This document shows, piece by piece, positions 8,608-17,815 of a stretch of DNA of 56,763 bases. The position numbers were made by a program, and so were the translations under genes. The notes below the pieces were generated by a model that saw only the letters and a program-made list of their open reading frames with translations, made no database searches and was not told the DNA's origin. The stretch is from JAFAGX01 sp035623255. Its GTDB lineage: Bacteria; Acidobacteriota; Terriglobia; Terriglobales; Acidobacteriaceae. The number at the start of each line of letters is the position of its first letter. The stretch's first letter is position 1. The stretch is from the NCBI GenBank assembly GCA_035623255.1, contig DASPTU010000092.1, forward strand, positions 1 to 56,763. The letters run 5' to 3'.

Positions 8608-8728
8608 CCAGAGTTTCCTGAAGAATGGAACTGTGAAAAAGCTCCGCACATCCCCGATCTATACGGCAGACAGATCGTGGAAAAGCCTAAAATTGGGTGT
8701 GCGGATTCATTGGTTCGCTAGGTGTATC

Positions 8729-9703
8729 GTGAGACCACCTCTCATTCATCTGCTCTTCCTGCTCGCCGCCTTCCTCATTCTTTCGCCGTGCATCCACGGT
8801 CAGGAACTCGCCAAACGGCTCATTCTCAAAGATGGCTCCTACCAACTCGTCACCAAGTGGGAGGTTCACGGTGAGCGTGTGCGCTATCTCAGTGCAGAGC
8901 GCAATGAATGGGAAGAAGTTCCCTACTCGCTGGTGGATTGGGCAGCAACTGATAAATTCGAGAAGGACCGCGCCGCTGGCGTTTCCAGTCCCGAGGCGAT
9001 CGAGCTCGACAAGGAACTGGCAGCCGAGCGCGCCGCGGAAGAGGCCAAGAGCCCGGTGGTCGCTCCAGGTTTGCACCTGCCTGAGGACGGCTCCGTGTTA
9101 TTGCTGGATACCTATCAGAATCAGCCCGAGCTGGTGGAAGTGCAACAGAATGGTGGTGAGCTGAACCGCAATCGCAAAGCCAACGTTCTCCACGCGGCAA
9201 TCAATCCGATTGCCAGCAGCAAGCAGACGATTGAGCTGGACGGACCACATGCCGCCGTCCAGGCACACACCAGCCTGCCTTCGATCTACGTCAACTTGGA
9301 GCAGTCGCAGGGTACAGGCACCAGCCCACAGTTTTCCGAACAGCCTCAGCAGCCACAACAGCCCGAACAACCGTGGGACCGTTTTCACATAGTTCGCACA
9401 AAATTGAAGAGCGGGAAAAGGATCGTCGGCGACATTAGGATCAGCATGGTCGGCAAAGTCAGCCAGCAACAGAACCTGGTGCCCGCCACTTCGGAGCGCC
9501 TCACCGGCGGCTGGATCAAAGTCACTCCTACCGCCCCACTCGAACCGGGCGAATATGCCGTCGTGGAACTCTTAGGCAAGGAAGGCATGAACACATTTGT
9601 CTGGGATTTCGGAGTCAACCCATCCGCTTCTGCAAATTCGGGCGCGCTCAAGCCGGAACTCGCACCGTCTGACAAGCCCAGGCAATCGACCAACAATCCA
9701 TAA
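8729..9703 (+). CDS. Secreted protein of unknown function with Gln/Pro-rich linker
   Basis: A 324-residue protein that I do not recognise. I choose GTG 8729 because a typical signal peptide follows directly (hydrophobic LLFLLAAFLIL, then a likely cleavage after IHG-Q), whereas earlier starts overlap pyrG on the other strand. The mature part has a small N-terminal region with LILKDGSYQLVTKWEV (about 30-75), an acidic alanine/glutamate stretch near 95-115, a QPQQPQQPEQP low-complexity linker near 215, and a C-terminal region with VTPTAPLEPGEYAVVEL that looks like a beta domain. It is transcribed divergently from pyrG. Confidence 0.7.
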   Translation: MRPPLIHLLFLLAAFLILSPCIHGQELAKRLILKDGSYQLVTKWEVHGERVRYLSAERNEWEEVPYSLVDWAATDKFEKDRAAGVSSPEAIELDKELAAERAAEEAKSPVVAPGLHLPEDGSVLLLDTYQNQPELVEVQQNGGELNRNRKANVLHAAINPIASSKQTIELDGPHAAVQAHTSLPSIYVNLEQSQGTGTSPQFSEQPQQPQQPEQPWDRFHIVRTKLKSGKRIVGDIRISMVGKVSQQQNLVPATSERLTGGWIKVTPTAPLEPGEYAVVELLGKEGMNTFVWDFGVNPSASANSGALKPELAPSDKPRQSTNNP

Positions 9704-9797
9704 CAAAAGCTAACTTCTGCGCATTTTCCCGCATCAATCCACAGCCGTTTCGCATCAACCAATCCATCCGAAAGTCAATTTTGATGGGAGCAGGTCA

Positions 9798-10430
9798 ATG
9801 AAGATTGCAGTCATCGGTACGGGGAACGTTGGTGGCGCTCTAGGAAAGGGTTGGGCGAAGAAGGGGCACTCGGTCACATTTGGAGTCCGCGACAAAGCCG
9901 ACGAGAAACTCAAATCGTTACTCAAGGAGGCCGGTCCGAATGCCGGCGCCGCAAGCGTTCAGGAAGCAGCCGCCTTTGGAGAAGTAGTCGTCTTTGCCAC
10001 TCCATGGTCGGCAACTCAAGATGCGATACGTAGCGCAGGCGATTTGAACGGCAAAATTGTTTTCGAGTGCAACAATCCGGTAAAACCCGACTTATCCGGC
10101 CTGCAGTTCGGACAGACAACGTCTGCGGCAGAGCAGGTGGCGAGTTGGGCTCCGGGCGCCAAAGTTGTAAAGGTTTTTAACACGACCGGAGCTGGCAACA
10201 TGGCGAACTCCCATTATCCGGACGGTCCTCCGGCGATGTTTTATTGCGGGAACGACCCGGGCGCAAAGAAAGTCGCCGCCCAGCTCGCCAGCGATCTCGG
10301 ATTCGAACCGATCGATGCCGGAGAAATTACATCGGCGAGGTTGCTCGAACCTTTGGCCATGCTGTGGATTCGTCTGGCGTACGCGCAAGGCCTGGGCCCC
10401 AACTTCGCGTTTCGAATCATTCGCCGCTAA
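9798..10430 (+). CDS. F420-dependent NADP oxidoreductase-like protein (NADPH-binding Rossmann protein)
   Basis: A 210-residue protein with an N-terminal dinucleotide fold: GTGNVGGALG at 7-16, then FGVRD with an arginine (Arg30) suited to the NADP 2'-phosphate. The rest follows the short F420-dependent NADP reductase family, including KVFNTTGAGNM and a C-terminal helical region. In organisms without F420 such proteins act as NADP-dependent reductases on unknown substrates, so the exact reaction is open. The ribosome-binding site GGGAGCAGG precedes the ATG. Its stop overlaps the stop of the convergent decarboxylase gene by 4 nt. Confidence 0.82.
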   Translation: MKIAVIGTGNVGGALGKGWAKKGHSVTFGVRDKADEKLKSLLKEAGPNAGAASVQEAAAFGEVVVFATPWSATQDAIRSAGDLNGKIVFECNNPVKPDLSGLQFGQTTSAAEQVASWAPGAKVVKVFNTTGAGNMANSHYPDGPPAMFYCGNDPGAKKVAAQLASDLGFEPIDAGEITSARLLEPLAMLWIRLAYAQGLGPNFAFRIIRR

Positions 10431-11878
10431 GCAGTTTTACTCGCTGCCACGGCGCCGGCCTCTTCTTGAATTCTTTGCCAGGCTCGACGCACATGGCGCG
10501 CCTCCGTGTTCGTCTGTCCGACGCAGAACCGCAGCGTCACGCGATCATTTAGTTTGGTGTGCGTCAAATACAGATCCCCGCTTCGATTCAGGCGATCCAT
10601 CAGCGCCTGATTGACATCATCCCCGCCTTTGTGCCGGAAGCATACGAGGTTAAGTGGCACGGGAGCCGCAAGTTCGAAACAGCTGTCGGCTTTCACCCAA
10701 GTTGCGAATTCTTGCGCCAGCTGAATGTGCCGACGAATATGGTGTTGCAACCCCTCGATCCCATAATGGCGGATCACGAACCAAAGTTTCAGGGCGCGAA
10801 ACCGCCGCCCCAGTGGAATTTGCCAGTCGCGATAGTCGAACACTGCTCCCGATTCCGTCGCTTTATTCTTCAGGTATTGCGGCTGGACGCTCAGCGTTCT
10901 TATGAGGGCCGCGCGATCCCCAACCCAAAAGCAATCGCAATCAAAATTGGTAAACATCCACTTGTGCGGATTGAAACAGTAGCTGTCGGCGAATTCCAGT
11001 CCATTGTGGATGTAGCGAAATTCAGGGCAAAGCGCGGCCGTTCCCGACATCGCTGCATCCACGTGCAGCCACAGATTTTTCTCCTTGCAAATCCTGCCAA
11101 TCTCGGCAACCGGGTCAATCGCGTTCGAAGAGGTTGTTCCAACCGTCGCCGAAACGAAACACGGCGTGAGCCCTGCCCGCTGATCCTGATTAATCTGCCT
11201 GGCGAGCGCTTCGGCACGCATGGCGAATTTTTCGTCGACCTCAATCAGCCGCAAATTATCCCGCCCTATCCCCGCGATCTGCACGTCTTTCTCGATGGAT
11301 GAATGCGCCTGAGTTGATGTGTATGCCACCAGCTTGCCATTGCCGCCCCGCCGATTGCTGGAGAAAGCTGTGGCACGTTCACGTGCCGCGAGCAAAGCAC
11401 ACAGCGAAGCGCTTGAAGCTGTGTCCTGAATCACGCCACCGCCTGAGCTTGTCGACAGAAACTTCTTTGGCAAGCCAAGCATTCCCACTAGCCAATCCAG
11501 AACATGAGTTTCCAATTCGGTGCACGCCGGACTCGTCGCCCACAGCATCCCTTGCACTCCCAAGCCGGAGGAGATCAAGTCACCCAAGATTGCCGGCCCA
11601 GACGCATTGCACGGGAAGAATGCGTAAAAATTTGGGGACTGCCAGTGCGTGATTCCGGGCATGATTAGTTTTTCGACGTCGCTGAGGATTGCCACGAACG
11701 ACTCTCCTTGCGCCGGCGGATTCACGGGCAATGACCCGCGGACTTGCCCTGGTTCCGCGCCAGAGAATACCGGATAAGATTCGATCCGAGCGTAATAGTC
11801 CGCAATCCAATCCACCACTGTGTAGCCGTTCTTGCGGAACTCTTCGGGAGTCATGTGAAACGAGCTCTTCTCACTCAT
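10427..11878 (-). CDS. Aromatic-L-amino-acid-type pyridoxal decarboxylase (group II)
   Basis: A 483-residue PLP enzyme. I prefer the ATG at 11878, which has GGAG 5 nt upstream, over a TTG 7 codons earlier. Family marks are His in TQAHSS (stacking on PLP, about residue 192), HVDAA with the PLP-pyridine aspartate (about 274) and the Schiff-base lysine in NPHKWMF (about 306). The N-terminal segment with TPEEFRKNGYTVVDW matches the aromatic amino acid decarboxylase subgroup. The substrate is probably an aromatic amino acid such as tryptophan, tyrosine or phenylalanine, but sequence alone does not settle it. A methyltransferase gene lies 68 bp upstream on the same strand. Confidence 0.9.
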   Translation of the reverse strand: MSEKSSFHMTPEEFRKNGYTVVDWIADYYARIESYPVFSGAEPGQVRGSLPVNPPAQGESFVAILSDVEKLIMPGITHWQSPNFYAFFPCNASGPAILGDLISSGLGVQGMLWATSPACTELETHVLDWLVGMLGLPKKFLSTSSGGGVIQDTASSASLCALLAARERATAFSSNRRGGNGKLVAYTSTQAHSSIEKDVQIAGIGRDNLRLIEVDEKFAMRAEALARQINQDQRAGLTPCFVSATVGTTSSNAIDPVAEIGRICKEKNLWLHVDAAMSGTAALCPEFRYIHNGLEFADSYCFNPHKWMFTNFDCDCFWVGDRAALIRTLSVQPQYLKNKATESGAVFDYRDWQIPLGRRFRALKLWFVIRHYGIEGLQHHIRRHIQLAQEFATWVKADSCFELAAPVPLNLVCFRHKGGDDVNQALMDRLNRSGDLYLTHTKLNDRVTLRFCVGQTNTEARHVRRAWQRIQEEAGAVAASKTA

Positions 11879-11946
11879 TGGCACTCCGTTGTCGAGCAAA
11901 ACTTAGGTCACCAGATCCAATTGTGGCGACCAGGTTCAGGAATTAG

Positions 11947-12711
11947 TCACGAAAGCTGACCATAGAAAACCCGTGTGTCATACTCCAGCAACACCTGCCC
12001 TCCCGCCTGGTGCGCATCAAAGATCCGCCGCAACTCGGCCAGCATCGGCTCATAGGCCGGATTTCCAGCCTGTGGCGTATACGAGGATGAGAGCAGGCGC
12101 CCTTCAAGCGAAGGGTAACCACACTCCTGTCGCATTGTGAACGTTCGGGAATCGTATTGTGAAGGCGTGAAAAAATCGGCAATCTCTGCTGTCGTACGCT
12201 CATGTCGCACTTCCCGGTAGTCTGTTCCGTAGCTCAGAAGCAGGCGCTCATATTCGCGGAGGAAAGCTGCCCCATCCACTTTTCTTTCATTCCACACCAG
12301 CACGGTCCAGCCGTCCGGCCTCAATATCCGAACGAACTCTGCTCGGGCCCTTTGCCGATCGAACCAATGTGCCGCCTGTGCCGCCGTTACGAAATCTACG
12401 CTTCGCGATGGCAGCGTGGTGGCCTCCGCTCTTCCCGCTACACTGGTCAGATTGGAGAAACCTTGCAAATATTCCTCCCCGGCCTTTCTCATTTCCGCAT
12501 TTGGTTCGACGGCCAACACGCGGTTTCCGTTTTCCAAAAGCATTCGCGTGAAGATTCCAGTCCCTGAAGCAATGTCAGCGACCACGTGCTCCCGCTTTAG
12601 ACCACATTCCGTCTTCAGCAACCCAATTACTTCCGGCGGGTAACTCGGCCGGTATCGCACATAATCGCTCACTCTCGATGAAAATCGTTCGGTTGCATTC
12701 TTAGCCGGCAT
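11947..12711 (-). CDS. SAM-dependent class I methyltransferase
   Basis: A 254-residue protein with the classical SAM-binding motif VADIASGTGIFT (about 40-51), acidic motif II LAVEPNAEM near 64-72, and FVTAAQAAHWFD (about 107-118) at the post-motif position. This arrangement fits the UbiE/Tam-type Methyltransf_11/25 group and resembles trans-aconitate or small-molecule methyltransferases. The substrate is unknown. It lies upstream of the decarboxylase on the same strand and may be co-transcribed with it. The divergent M28 peptidase gene starts 96 bp away. Confidence 0.88.
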   Translation of the reverse strand: MPAKNATERFSSRVSDYVRYRPSYPPEVIGLLKTECGLKREHVVADIASGTGIFTRMLLENGNRVLAVEPNAEMRKAGEEYLQGFSNLTSVAGRAEATTLPSRSVDFVTAAQAAHWFDRQRARAEFVRILRPDGWTVLVWNERKVDGAAFLREYERLLLSYGTDYREVRHERTTAEIADFFTPSQYDSRTFTMRQECGYPSLEGRLLSSSYTPQAGNPAYEPMLAELRRIFDAHQAGGQVLLEYDTRVFYGQLS

Positions 12712-12807
12712 AGTGACAGTTTAGCTGCATCACTTGCGCTCACGCACCTGCGGATTATCCGGCGCTTGCGTTAACATGAAGGCTGCATTGGTTGGCTTCG
12801 TGCCTCG

Positions 12808-14991
12808 ATGACGTACCCGATGAAAACCACTTCTTTCTTTATTGCAGTCGCCTTTCTTTTTGCTGCAGTCACCAGCGACCGGGGCCAGTCATCCAGAGTT
12901 TCCGATGGCTCCCGTCCTGTAATTTTCGGGTTTCGCGATGCCACCGCGGAAGCAGAAGTAGAGCACCAGTTTCTTGCTGTGCCGGATCCGAAACTGGCAG
13001 AACAGCACCTCCGCATTTTGACCCAGGCGCCTCACGTTGCCGGCTCCCGCGAGGACAAGGCAACCGCCGACTACGTCGCAGGAAAATTTCGCGCCGCCGG
13101 ACTCGATACCGAAGAGGTTGAGTACCGGGTCTGGATGAACTATCCCTCCCAAATCAGCGTAGACATCACCGCTCCCGGCGGCGTTCACCTGCATGGCCCC
13201 TCCCCCGAGCACGTTGATGGCGATCCCTCCGGCGATGACCCGCGGGTAATTACGGCCTACAGCGGCATGTCTCCATCAGGGGATGCAGAATCCGAGGTGG
13301 TGTACGCCAACTACGGTGCACCCCAGGATTTCGACAAACTCAAGCAACTCAAGATCGAGGTCACGGGCAAGATTGTCTTGGTGCGCTACGGAGAGAATTT
13401 TCGAGGTGTCAAGGCTTTTATCGCCCAACAGCACGGCGCCGCAGGTCTGATCATTTACTCCGACCCTGCTGACGATGGCTGGCGTCGTGGCGACAAATAC
13501 CCCGAAGGTCCGTGGCGCCCCGCTACAGCAGTACAGCGCGGCTCGATCGGTTACATGTTCGAGTTTCCCGGTGATCCAACCACTCCAGGCATCGCCTCTC
13601 TGCCTTCCCTGCCAGATGATAAGCGTGTTCCACCCGAGCGTTCTCCACAGCTCCCCACGATTCCGACGACACCGCTCTCTTATGCCGACGCCTGGCCAAT
13701 CCTCGAACACATGGCAGGTCCGGTGTCGCCGCGCGAATGGCAGGGTGCTTTGCCATTCACTTATCACTTAGGCCCCGGACCTGTGAAGGTGGCGATGCAT
13801 CTCAAGCAGGATTATCAGTTCCGAACGATCTGGGATGTCGTCGGACGATTGCCAGGAACGCAGTTCCCAGCTGAGTGGGTAGTGGCGGGCAATCACCGCG
13901 ACGCCTGGGTGTATGGCGCCGTCGATCCCAACAGCGGCACCGCCGCCATGCTCGAATCAGTCCACGGAATCGGCGAGTTATTGAAATCTGGTTGGCGGCC
14001 AAAGCGCTCCATCGTGTTCGGCAGTTGGGACGCCGAAGAAGAAGGCCTGATCGGCTCAACCGAGTGGGGCGAGCAGCACGAGGCCGAATTGTCGAACGCC
14101 GCCGCCTACTTCAATATGGATGTCGCGGTGTCTGGTCCGAAATTTGGAGCGTCCTCCGTTCCCAGCCTTAAACCCTTCTTGCGGGAAATCACCAAGGTAG
14201 TTCCTGCAGCGAAAGGAGGCGTGGTCTACGACAATTGGCAGGCGGAAAATCGCGCTGGAAGCAACTCTGGACAAGAGCCGACAGAGGCCGTGGGCGATGT
14301 CCGCCGAATTCCAACCGCCGCGACCAACTCTGATGCGCCAGTCGGTGATCTCGGGAGCGGTTCCGACTACACCGTCTTTCTGCAGCATCTGGGCGTCCCC
14401 TCGACCGATATCAGCTCGACCGGGTCCTACGGCGTGTACCACTCGGCTTTTGATGATTTCGCCTGGTTCAAGAGATTTGCGGATCCTGACTTTCTTTACG
14501 AGCAGCAGATGGCGCGCATCTTTGGCTTGGAAGTCATTCGCATGGCAGACGCCGATGTGCTCCCACTTGACTACCACGAATATGGCGAAGAGGTGCAAGC
14601 GTACATCGAGCTGGCGAGGAAGAAGTCCGAGACTCAATTCGGCGCTCGTGCGGTGAGCTTTGACGAGGCGGCCAAGGCTGCGGGTCGTTTTGCTCAAGCA
14701 GGAGAAAAGATCATGGAGCACGAAACGCATTCACCGCTTGACCCGCTCACACTTAACCAGGCTTTGGCCCGCGCCGAGCGGGCACTTCTTATCCCTGATG
14801 GTTTGCCGGAACGGCCCTGGTTTCGGCACGCCATCTATGCTCCCGGGCGATACACCGGATACGCCGCTGTGGTAATCCCGGGAGTAAACGAGGCAATCGA
14901 CGAACGCGACCTGAACCTCACCCGCCAGCAGGTTGCCGCTCTCACGGCCGCGCTGAATCGTGCCACCAAGATTCTCAGTGATTGGCACTAA
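12808..14991 (+). CDS. Secreted M28 zinc peptidase, glutamate carboxypeptidase II type
   Basis: A 727-residue exopeptidase with a signal peptide (about 5-27; an ATG at 12820 is an equally good start). The order is peptidase N-terminal part, PA protease-associated insert (about 155-340), M28 catalytic core and a C-terminal dimerisation domain (about 610-727), as in human GCPII/PSMA and transferrin receptor relatives. All zinc-site residues are visible: His363 (GNHRDAW), Asp373 (VDPNSG), the Glu410/Glu411 pair (DAEEEG), Asp438 (NMDV) and His545 (YHSAFDD). It is therefore predicted to be active and to release C-terminal residues from peptides outside the cytoplasm. Its stop overlaps convergent polX by 4 nt. 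Confidence 0.93.
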   Translation: MTYPMKTTSFFIAVAFLFAAVTSDRGQSSRVSDGSRPVIFGFRDATAEAEVEHQFLAVPDPKLAEQHLRILTQAPHVAGSREDKATADYVAGKFRAAGLDTEEVEYRVWMNYPSQISVDITAPGGVHLHGPSPEHVDGDPSGDDPRVITAYSGMSPSGDAESEVVYANYGAPQDFDKLKQLKIEVTGKIVLVRYGENFRGVKAFIAQQHGAAGLIIYSDPADDGWRRGDKYPEGPWRPATAVQRGSIGYMFEFPGDPTTPGIASLPSLPDDKRVPPERSPQLPTIPTTPLSYADAWPILEHMAGPVSPREWQGALPFTYHLGPGPVKVAMHLKQDYQFRTIWDVVGRLPGTQFPAEWVVAGNHRDAWVYGAVDPNSGTAAMLESVHGIGELLKSGWRPKRSIVFGSWDAEEEGLIGSTEWGEQHEAELSNAAAYFNMDVAVSGPKFGASSVPSLKPFLREITKVVPAAKGGVVYDNWQAENRAGSNSGQEPTEAVGDVRRIPTAATNSDAPVGDLGSGSDYTVFLQHLGVPSTDISSTGSYGVYHSAFDDFAWFKRFADPDFLYEQQMARIFGLEVIRMADADVLPLDYHEYGEEVQAYIELARKKSETQFGARAVSFDEAAKAAGRFAQAGEKIMEHETHSPLDPLTLNQALARAERALLIPDGLPERPWFRHAIYAPGRYTGYAAVVIPGVNEAIDERDLNLTRQQVAALTAALNRATKILSDWH

Positions 14992-16733
14992 TTCCACGCA
15001 TGCTTGATCGCCTTGGCAAATTTCTGCGGGGGCAACGTGTTCAGCACGTCCTCTTTTGTGAGCCAGGCGCGCCGCGCCTGCAAAACACCGTAGCGAATCT
15101 TGTCCAGATGCGAGGTGTGGTGAGAATCGGTATTGATGACGATCTTGACACCGTACTGCTTGGCGAGCCGCAAGTGACGGTCGCATAAATCCAGCCGGTC
15201 CGGATATGCATTCAATTCCATCGCGACTTTGCGCTGTACCGCTGCTTTCATGACTGCGTCCACATCGAACTGATACGCATCACGCCGAAGCAGAATTCGA
15301 CCCGTGGGATGCCCGATCAGCGATGTGTTCGGATTCTCAATCGCCTTCAGCAGCCGCTCCGTCATCTCCCCCGGGCTTTGGTTGAAATGGGAATGAACGC
15401 TGGCGATTACCAAATCCATCTGCGCCAGAACGGAATCCGACAGGTCCAGCGAGCCATCCGCCAGAATATCGACCTCAACGCCTGCGAAGATTTTGATTCC
15501 TTCCGTCCGTTCGTCCACCGCCCAGATTCGCTTGATGTGTTCGACCGCGCGGGCGTCGTCCAGACCATTCGCAAAGGCCAGATTCTTGGAATGATCGGTG
15601 ATGGCCATGTACTTATAGCGGCGTTCCCGCGCCGCCTCGGCCATTTCCTCGATCGTGTTGCGGCCGTCGGTTTCGACGGTATGCATATGCACATCGCCCT
15701 GCAGATCTGATTGTGAAATGATTGCCGGCAAAGCGTGCTCCTCCGCGGCATCGATCTCTCCGCAGTTTTCACGCAGCTCTGGTGGGATGTAGTCGAGCTT
15801 CAGCTTGGAGTAAATTTCTTCTTCGGTCTTGCCCGCAACCGCTTTCTCATCATCCAATCGCGCCAGACTGTATTCGCTCAGCGTGTATCCCATTTTGAGG
15901 GCCCGCTGCCGCAGCGCTACATTATGTGCCTTGCTTCCCGTGAAATATTGCATGGCAGCGCCAAACGACTCCGGCGCCAGAAAACGAACATCCACCTGCA
16001 TCCCGCCCCGCATGCGGAAGCTCACTTTGTTCTCGCCGCGGGCGATAATTTCCAGGAGCCCCGGTAATTTGATGATGTGGTCGATCAACTTCTGCCGGGC
16101 TTCGGCCTCACAACAGGGCTTCCCCGTGACCAAAATGTCGAGGTCACCCACAGTCTCCCGGCCACGCCGCAGCGAACCAGCAGGCGTGACTTTCTCCACT
16201 CCGGCGTAACCACGAAGATGCTCCACAATCTTGGCGGCTTGAGCTTCTGCGGCATCCAGCAGAAACCGGCCGGCAATCCGCCGATAATCCTCAATCGCCT
16301 TGAGCAGCTTGGCTTCCTGCTTCTCGCCCATCCGCGGAAGGATTTGAATCTTTCCCTCGCGCGCGAGCTTCTCGACACCCTCGATGTCGCACACCTTATA
16401 TGCACTCCAGATCAGCGCGATGGTTTTCGGCCCCAGCCCTTGGACCTTCAGCAGATCTAGCATCGAGGGCTTGTATTTTTTCAGCATCTCAGCATGCAGT
16501 GAGAGCCGCCCCTCTTTGAACATCTCCTGAAGGTTCAGCAGCATTCCTTTGCCGATGCCGGGAATTTCCAGCACCTTCTTTGGTTCGCTGATCAGTTCCG
16601 AGATTTGTTGAGGAAATGCCTCGATGGACTGCGCGGCGTTTCGGTACGACCGGATGCGAAACGAGTCCTGGCCATCGATTTCAAGCAGGTCCGCAGTCTC
16701 GTACAAGATGCCGGCGATGGCTTTGTTGTCCAT
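14988..16733 (-). CDS. polX: PolX-type DNA polymerase/3'-5' exonuclease
   Basis: A 581-residue DNA repair enzyme with the usual PolX order. N-terminal helix-hairpin-helix modules (about 1-135) include IPGIGKG. A polymerase beta-like nucleotidyltransferase core has GSLRRGRETVGDLDIL with two catalytic aspartates and a third in QVDVRF. A C-terminal PHP phosphoesterase domain (about 340-581) carries DVHMHT, ITDHSKNL and NTDSHHT metal ligands. Family members fill short gaps in base excision repair and remove 3' ends with the PHP domain. The cold-shock gene lies 117 bp upstream on the same strand. Confidence 0.95.
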   Translation of the reverse strand: MDNKAIAGILYETADLLEIDGQDSFRIRSYRNAAQSIEAFPQQISELISEPKKVLEIPGIGKGMLLNLQEMFKEGRLSLHAEMLKKYKPSMLDLLKVQGLGPKTIALIWSAYKVCDIEGVEKLAREGKIQILPRMGEKQEAKLLKAIEDYRRIAGRFLLDAAEAQAAKIVEHLRGYAGVEKVTPAGSLRRGRETVGDLDILVTGKPCCEAEARQKLIDHIIKLPGLLEIIARGENKVSFRMRGGMQVDVRFLAPESFGAAMQYFTGSKAHNVALRQRALKMGYTLSEYSLARLDDEKAVAGKTEEEIYSKLKLDYIPPELRENCGEIDAAEEHALPAIISQSDLQGDVHMHTVETDGRNTIEEMAEAARERRYKYMAITDHSKNLAFANGLDDARAVEHIKRIWAVDERTEGIKIFAGVEVDILADGSLDLSDSVLAQMDLVIASVHSHFNQSPGEMTERLLKAIENPNTSLIGHPTGRILLRRDAYQFDVDAVMKAAVQRKVAMELNAYPDRLDLCDRHLRLAKQYGVKIVINTDSHHTSHLDKIRYGVLQARRAWLTKEDVLNTLPPQKFAKAIKHAWN

Positions 16734-16850
16734 GGGCTTCGAACACTAAGTTATAGAAGGCCGCCGCCGCGCTCCGCAATGGGTAGAGGTCGCAGTCGAC
16801 CTTCTCGCAGCGGCCCTGATGCGGGCTGGAGAGGTATTTAATCTTTTACT

Positions 16851-17078
16851 TTAGGAAGTCTTGGCAACGTTCGCGGCTTGAGGGCCTTTCGGCCCTTGTG
16901 CGATCTCGAACTCTACCTGATCGCCTTCTTGCAGGCTCTTGTATCCTTCGCCAGTAATCGCACTATAGTGCACGAAGACATCGGGGCCACCCTCGCGTCC
17001 TATAAAACCGTAACCTTTTGCATTGTTGAACCATTTCACAACACCTTTCAGCCGTTCCACTTGCGCCCCCTCGGGCAC
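16851..17078 (-). CDS. Cold-shock domain RNA/DNA-binding protein
   Basis: A 75-residue single cold-shock domain (CspA family). RNP1 appears as KGYGFI and RNP2 as VFVHYSAI. VKWFNNAKG precedes RNP1, and the protein ends in QAANVAKTS. It starts at GTG 17078. The ribosome-binding site AGGAAGA lies 4-10 nt upstream, and an out-of-frame ATG overlaps the region. The N-terminal MPEGAQVERL is about eight residues longer than in typical Csp proteins. Such proteins act as RNA chaperones. Confidence 0.96.
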   Translation of the reverse strand: MPEGAQVERLKGVVKWFNNAKGYGFIGREGGPDVFVHYSAITGEGYKSLQEGDQVEFEIAQGPKGPQAANVAKTS

Positions 17079-17117
17079 GCATCTTCCTGCTCCGAGTCGT
17101 GCCGTTCTTTTGAGGTC

Positions 17118-17146
17118 ATTCTGCGTCTACTCCATGGGCCTGTCAA
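17118..17146 (-). promoter_or_regulatory. Sigma-70 promoter of the cold-shock gene
   Basis: On the minus strand a consensus TTGACA (17146-17141) is separated by exactly 17 bp from CAGAAT (17123-17118). The expected start site is near 17111, giving a leader of about 33 nt before the GTG. This is the best complete -35/-10 pair in the window. Confidence 0.6.
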
Positions 17147-17182
17147 GATACGTTACCGTCAAAAACCCTGTATGCTGGTCGG

Positions 17183-17731
17183 CTAACGATACTGCTGGCT
17201 CAGCCACAACACTCCGACAATGGTCTTCGCATCCTTGATAACCCCTCTCATAACCCACCGCACAGCTTTGCTTAACGGAAAAAACTTCAACTCGATTACC
17301 TCATCGTCTTCCGGCTGCGCTTCTCCCGCTCGCAAACCTCGAGCCACGTAGAGGGACATCGTTTCCGCCAGGAAGCCAGGGCTCGCGTAGAAGTTGAGGA
17401 TGCGCTTCCAGTGCCTGGCAGAATAACCGGTCTCTTCGAGGAGCTCTCGTTTGGCCGCCCCCAGTTCACTTTCACCTTCGTCAATGCGCCCGGCACAGAG
17501 TTCCCAAAGAAATTGCTGTGCTGCATGTCGATATTGTCGCAGCAGCAGAACTCGTGGCTCAGCGCCGCTGTCATCCACCGCCATCACCACCACCGACCCG
17601 CTGTGGCGAACCAGATCGCGCCGAACGTCTATGCCGGACGGCTCCCGAATTCGATCAGTCGTTACCCAGAAGACCGGCCCTCGGTACGATACCCGTGATG
17701 ACAGCAGCTTTGCTCGTCCTGATTTCGCCAT
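17183..17731 (-). CDS. Nudix hydrolase, ADP-ribose pyrophosphatase-like
   Basis: A 182-residue protein with a textbook Nudix box at residues 81-103: Gly81, Glu87, Arg95-Glu96, Glu99-Glu100 and Gly102. The upstream VLLLRQYRHAAQQFLWELCAG arrangement matches the ADP-ribose pyrophosphatase (NudF/YffH) subgroup. It probably hydrolyses ADP-ribose or a related nucleoside diphosphate sugar in the cytoplasm. It lies upstream of the cold-shock gene on the same strand but is separated from it by a promoter. It is divergent from the DUF2520 gene. Confidence 0.9.
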   Translation of the reverse strand: MAKSGRAKLLSSRVSYRGPVFWVTTDRIREPSGIDVRRDLVRHSGSVVVMAVDDSGAEPRVLLLRQYRHAAQQFLWELCAGRIDEGESELGAAKRELLEETGYSARHWKRILNFYASPGFLAETMSLYVARGLRAGEAQPEDDEVIELKFFPLSKAVRWVMRGVIKDAKTIVGVLWLSQQYR

Positions 17732-17815
17732 TACAACAATATACGGGAGCGATGCGCGACGAAGAAGTCACGGAACTTTTGCTGAGCACAGAACCGCCCT
17801 GATATGCTGCCCGCC

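Noticed and set aside
8501..8728. Upstream extension of the secreted protein at 8729-9703
   Set aside because: It overlaps the pyrG 5' end, lacks family-like sequence and would bury the signal peptide.
16734..16850. Terminator between the cold-shock gene and polX
   Set aside because: A GGTCG-CAGT-CGACC hairpin exists, but no T-run follows it on the minus strand.
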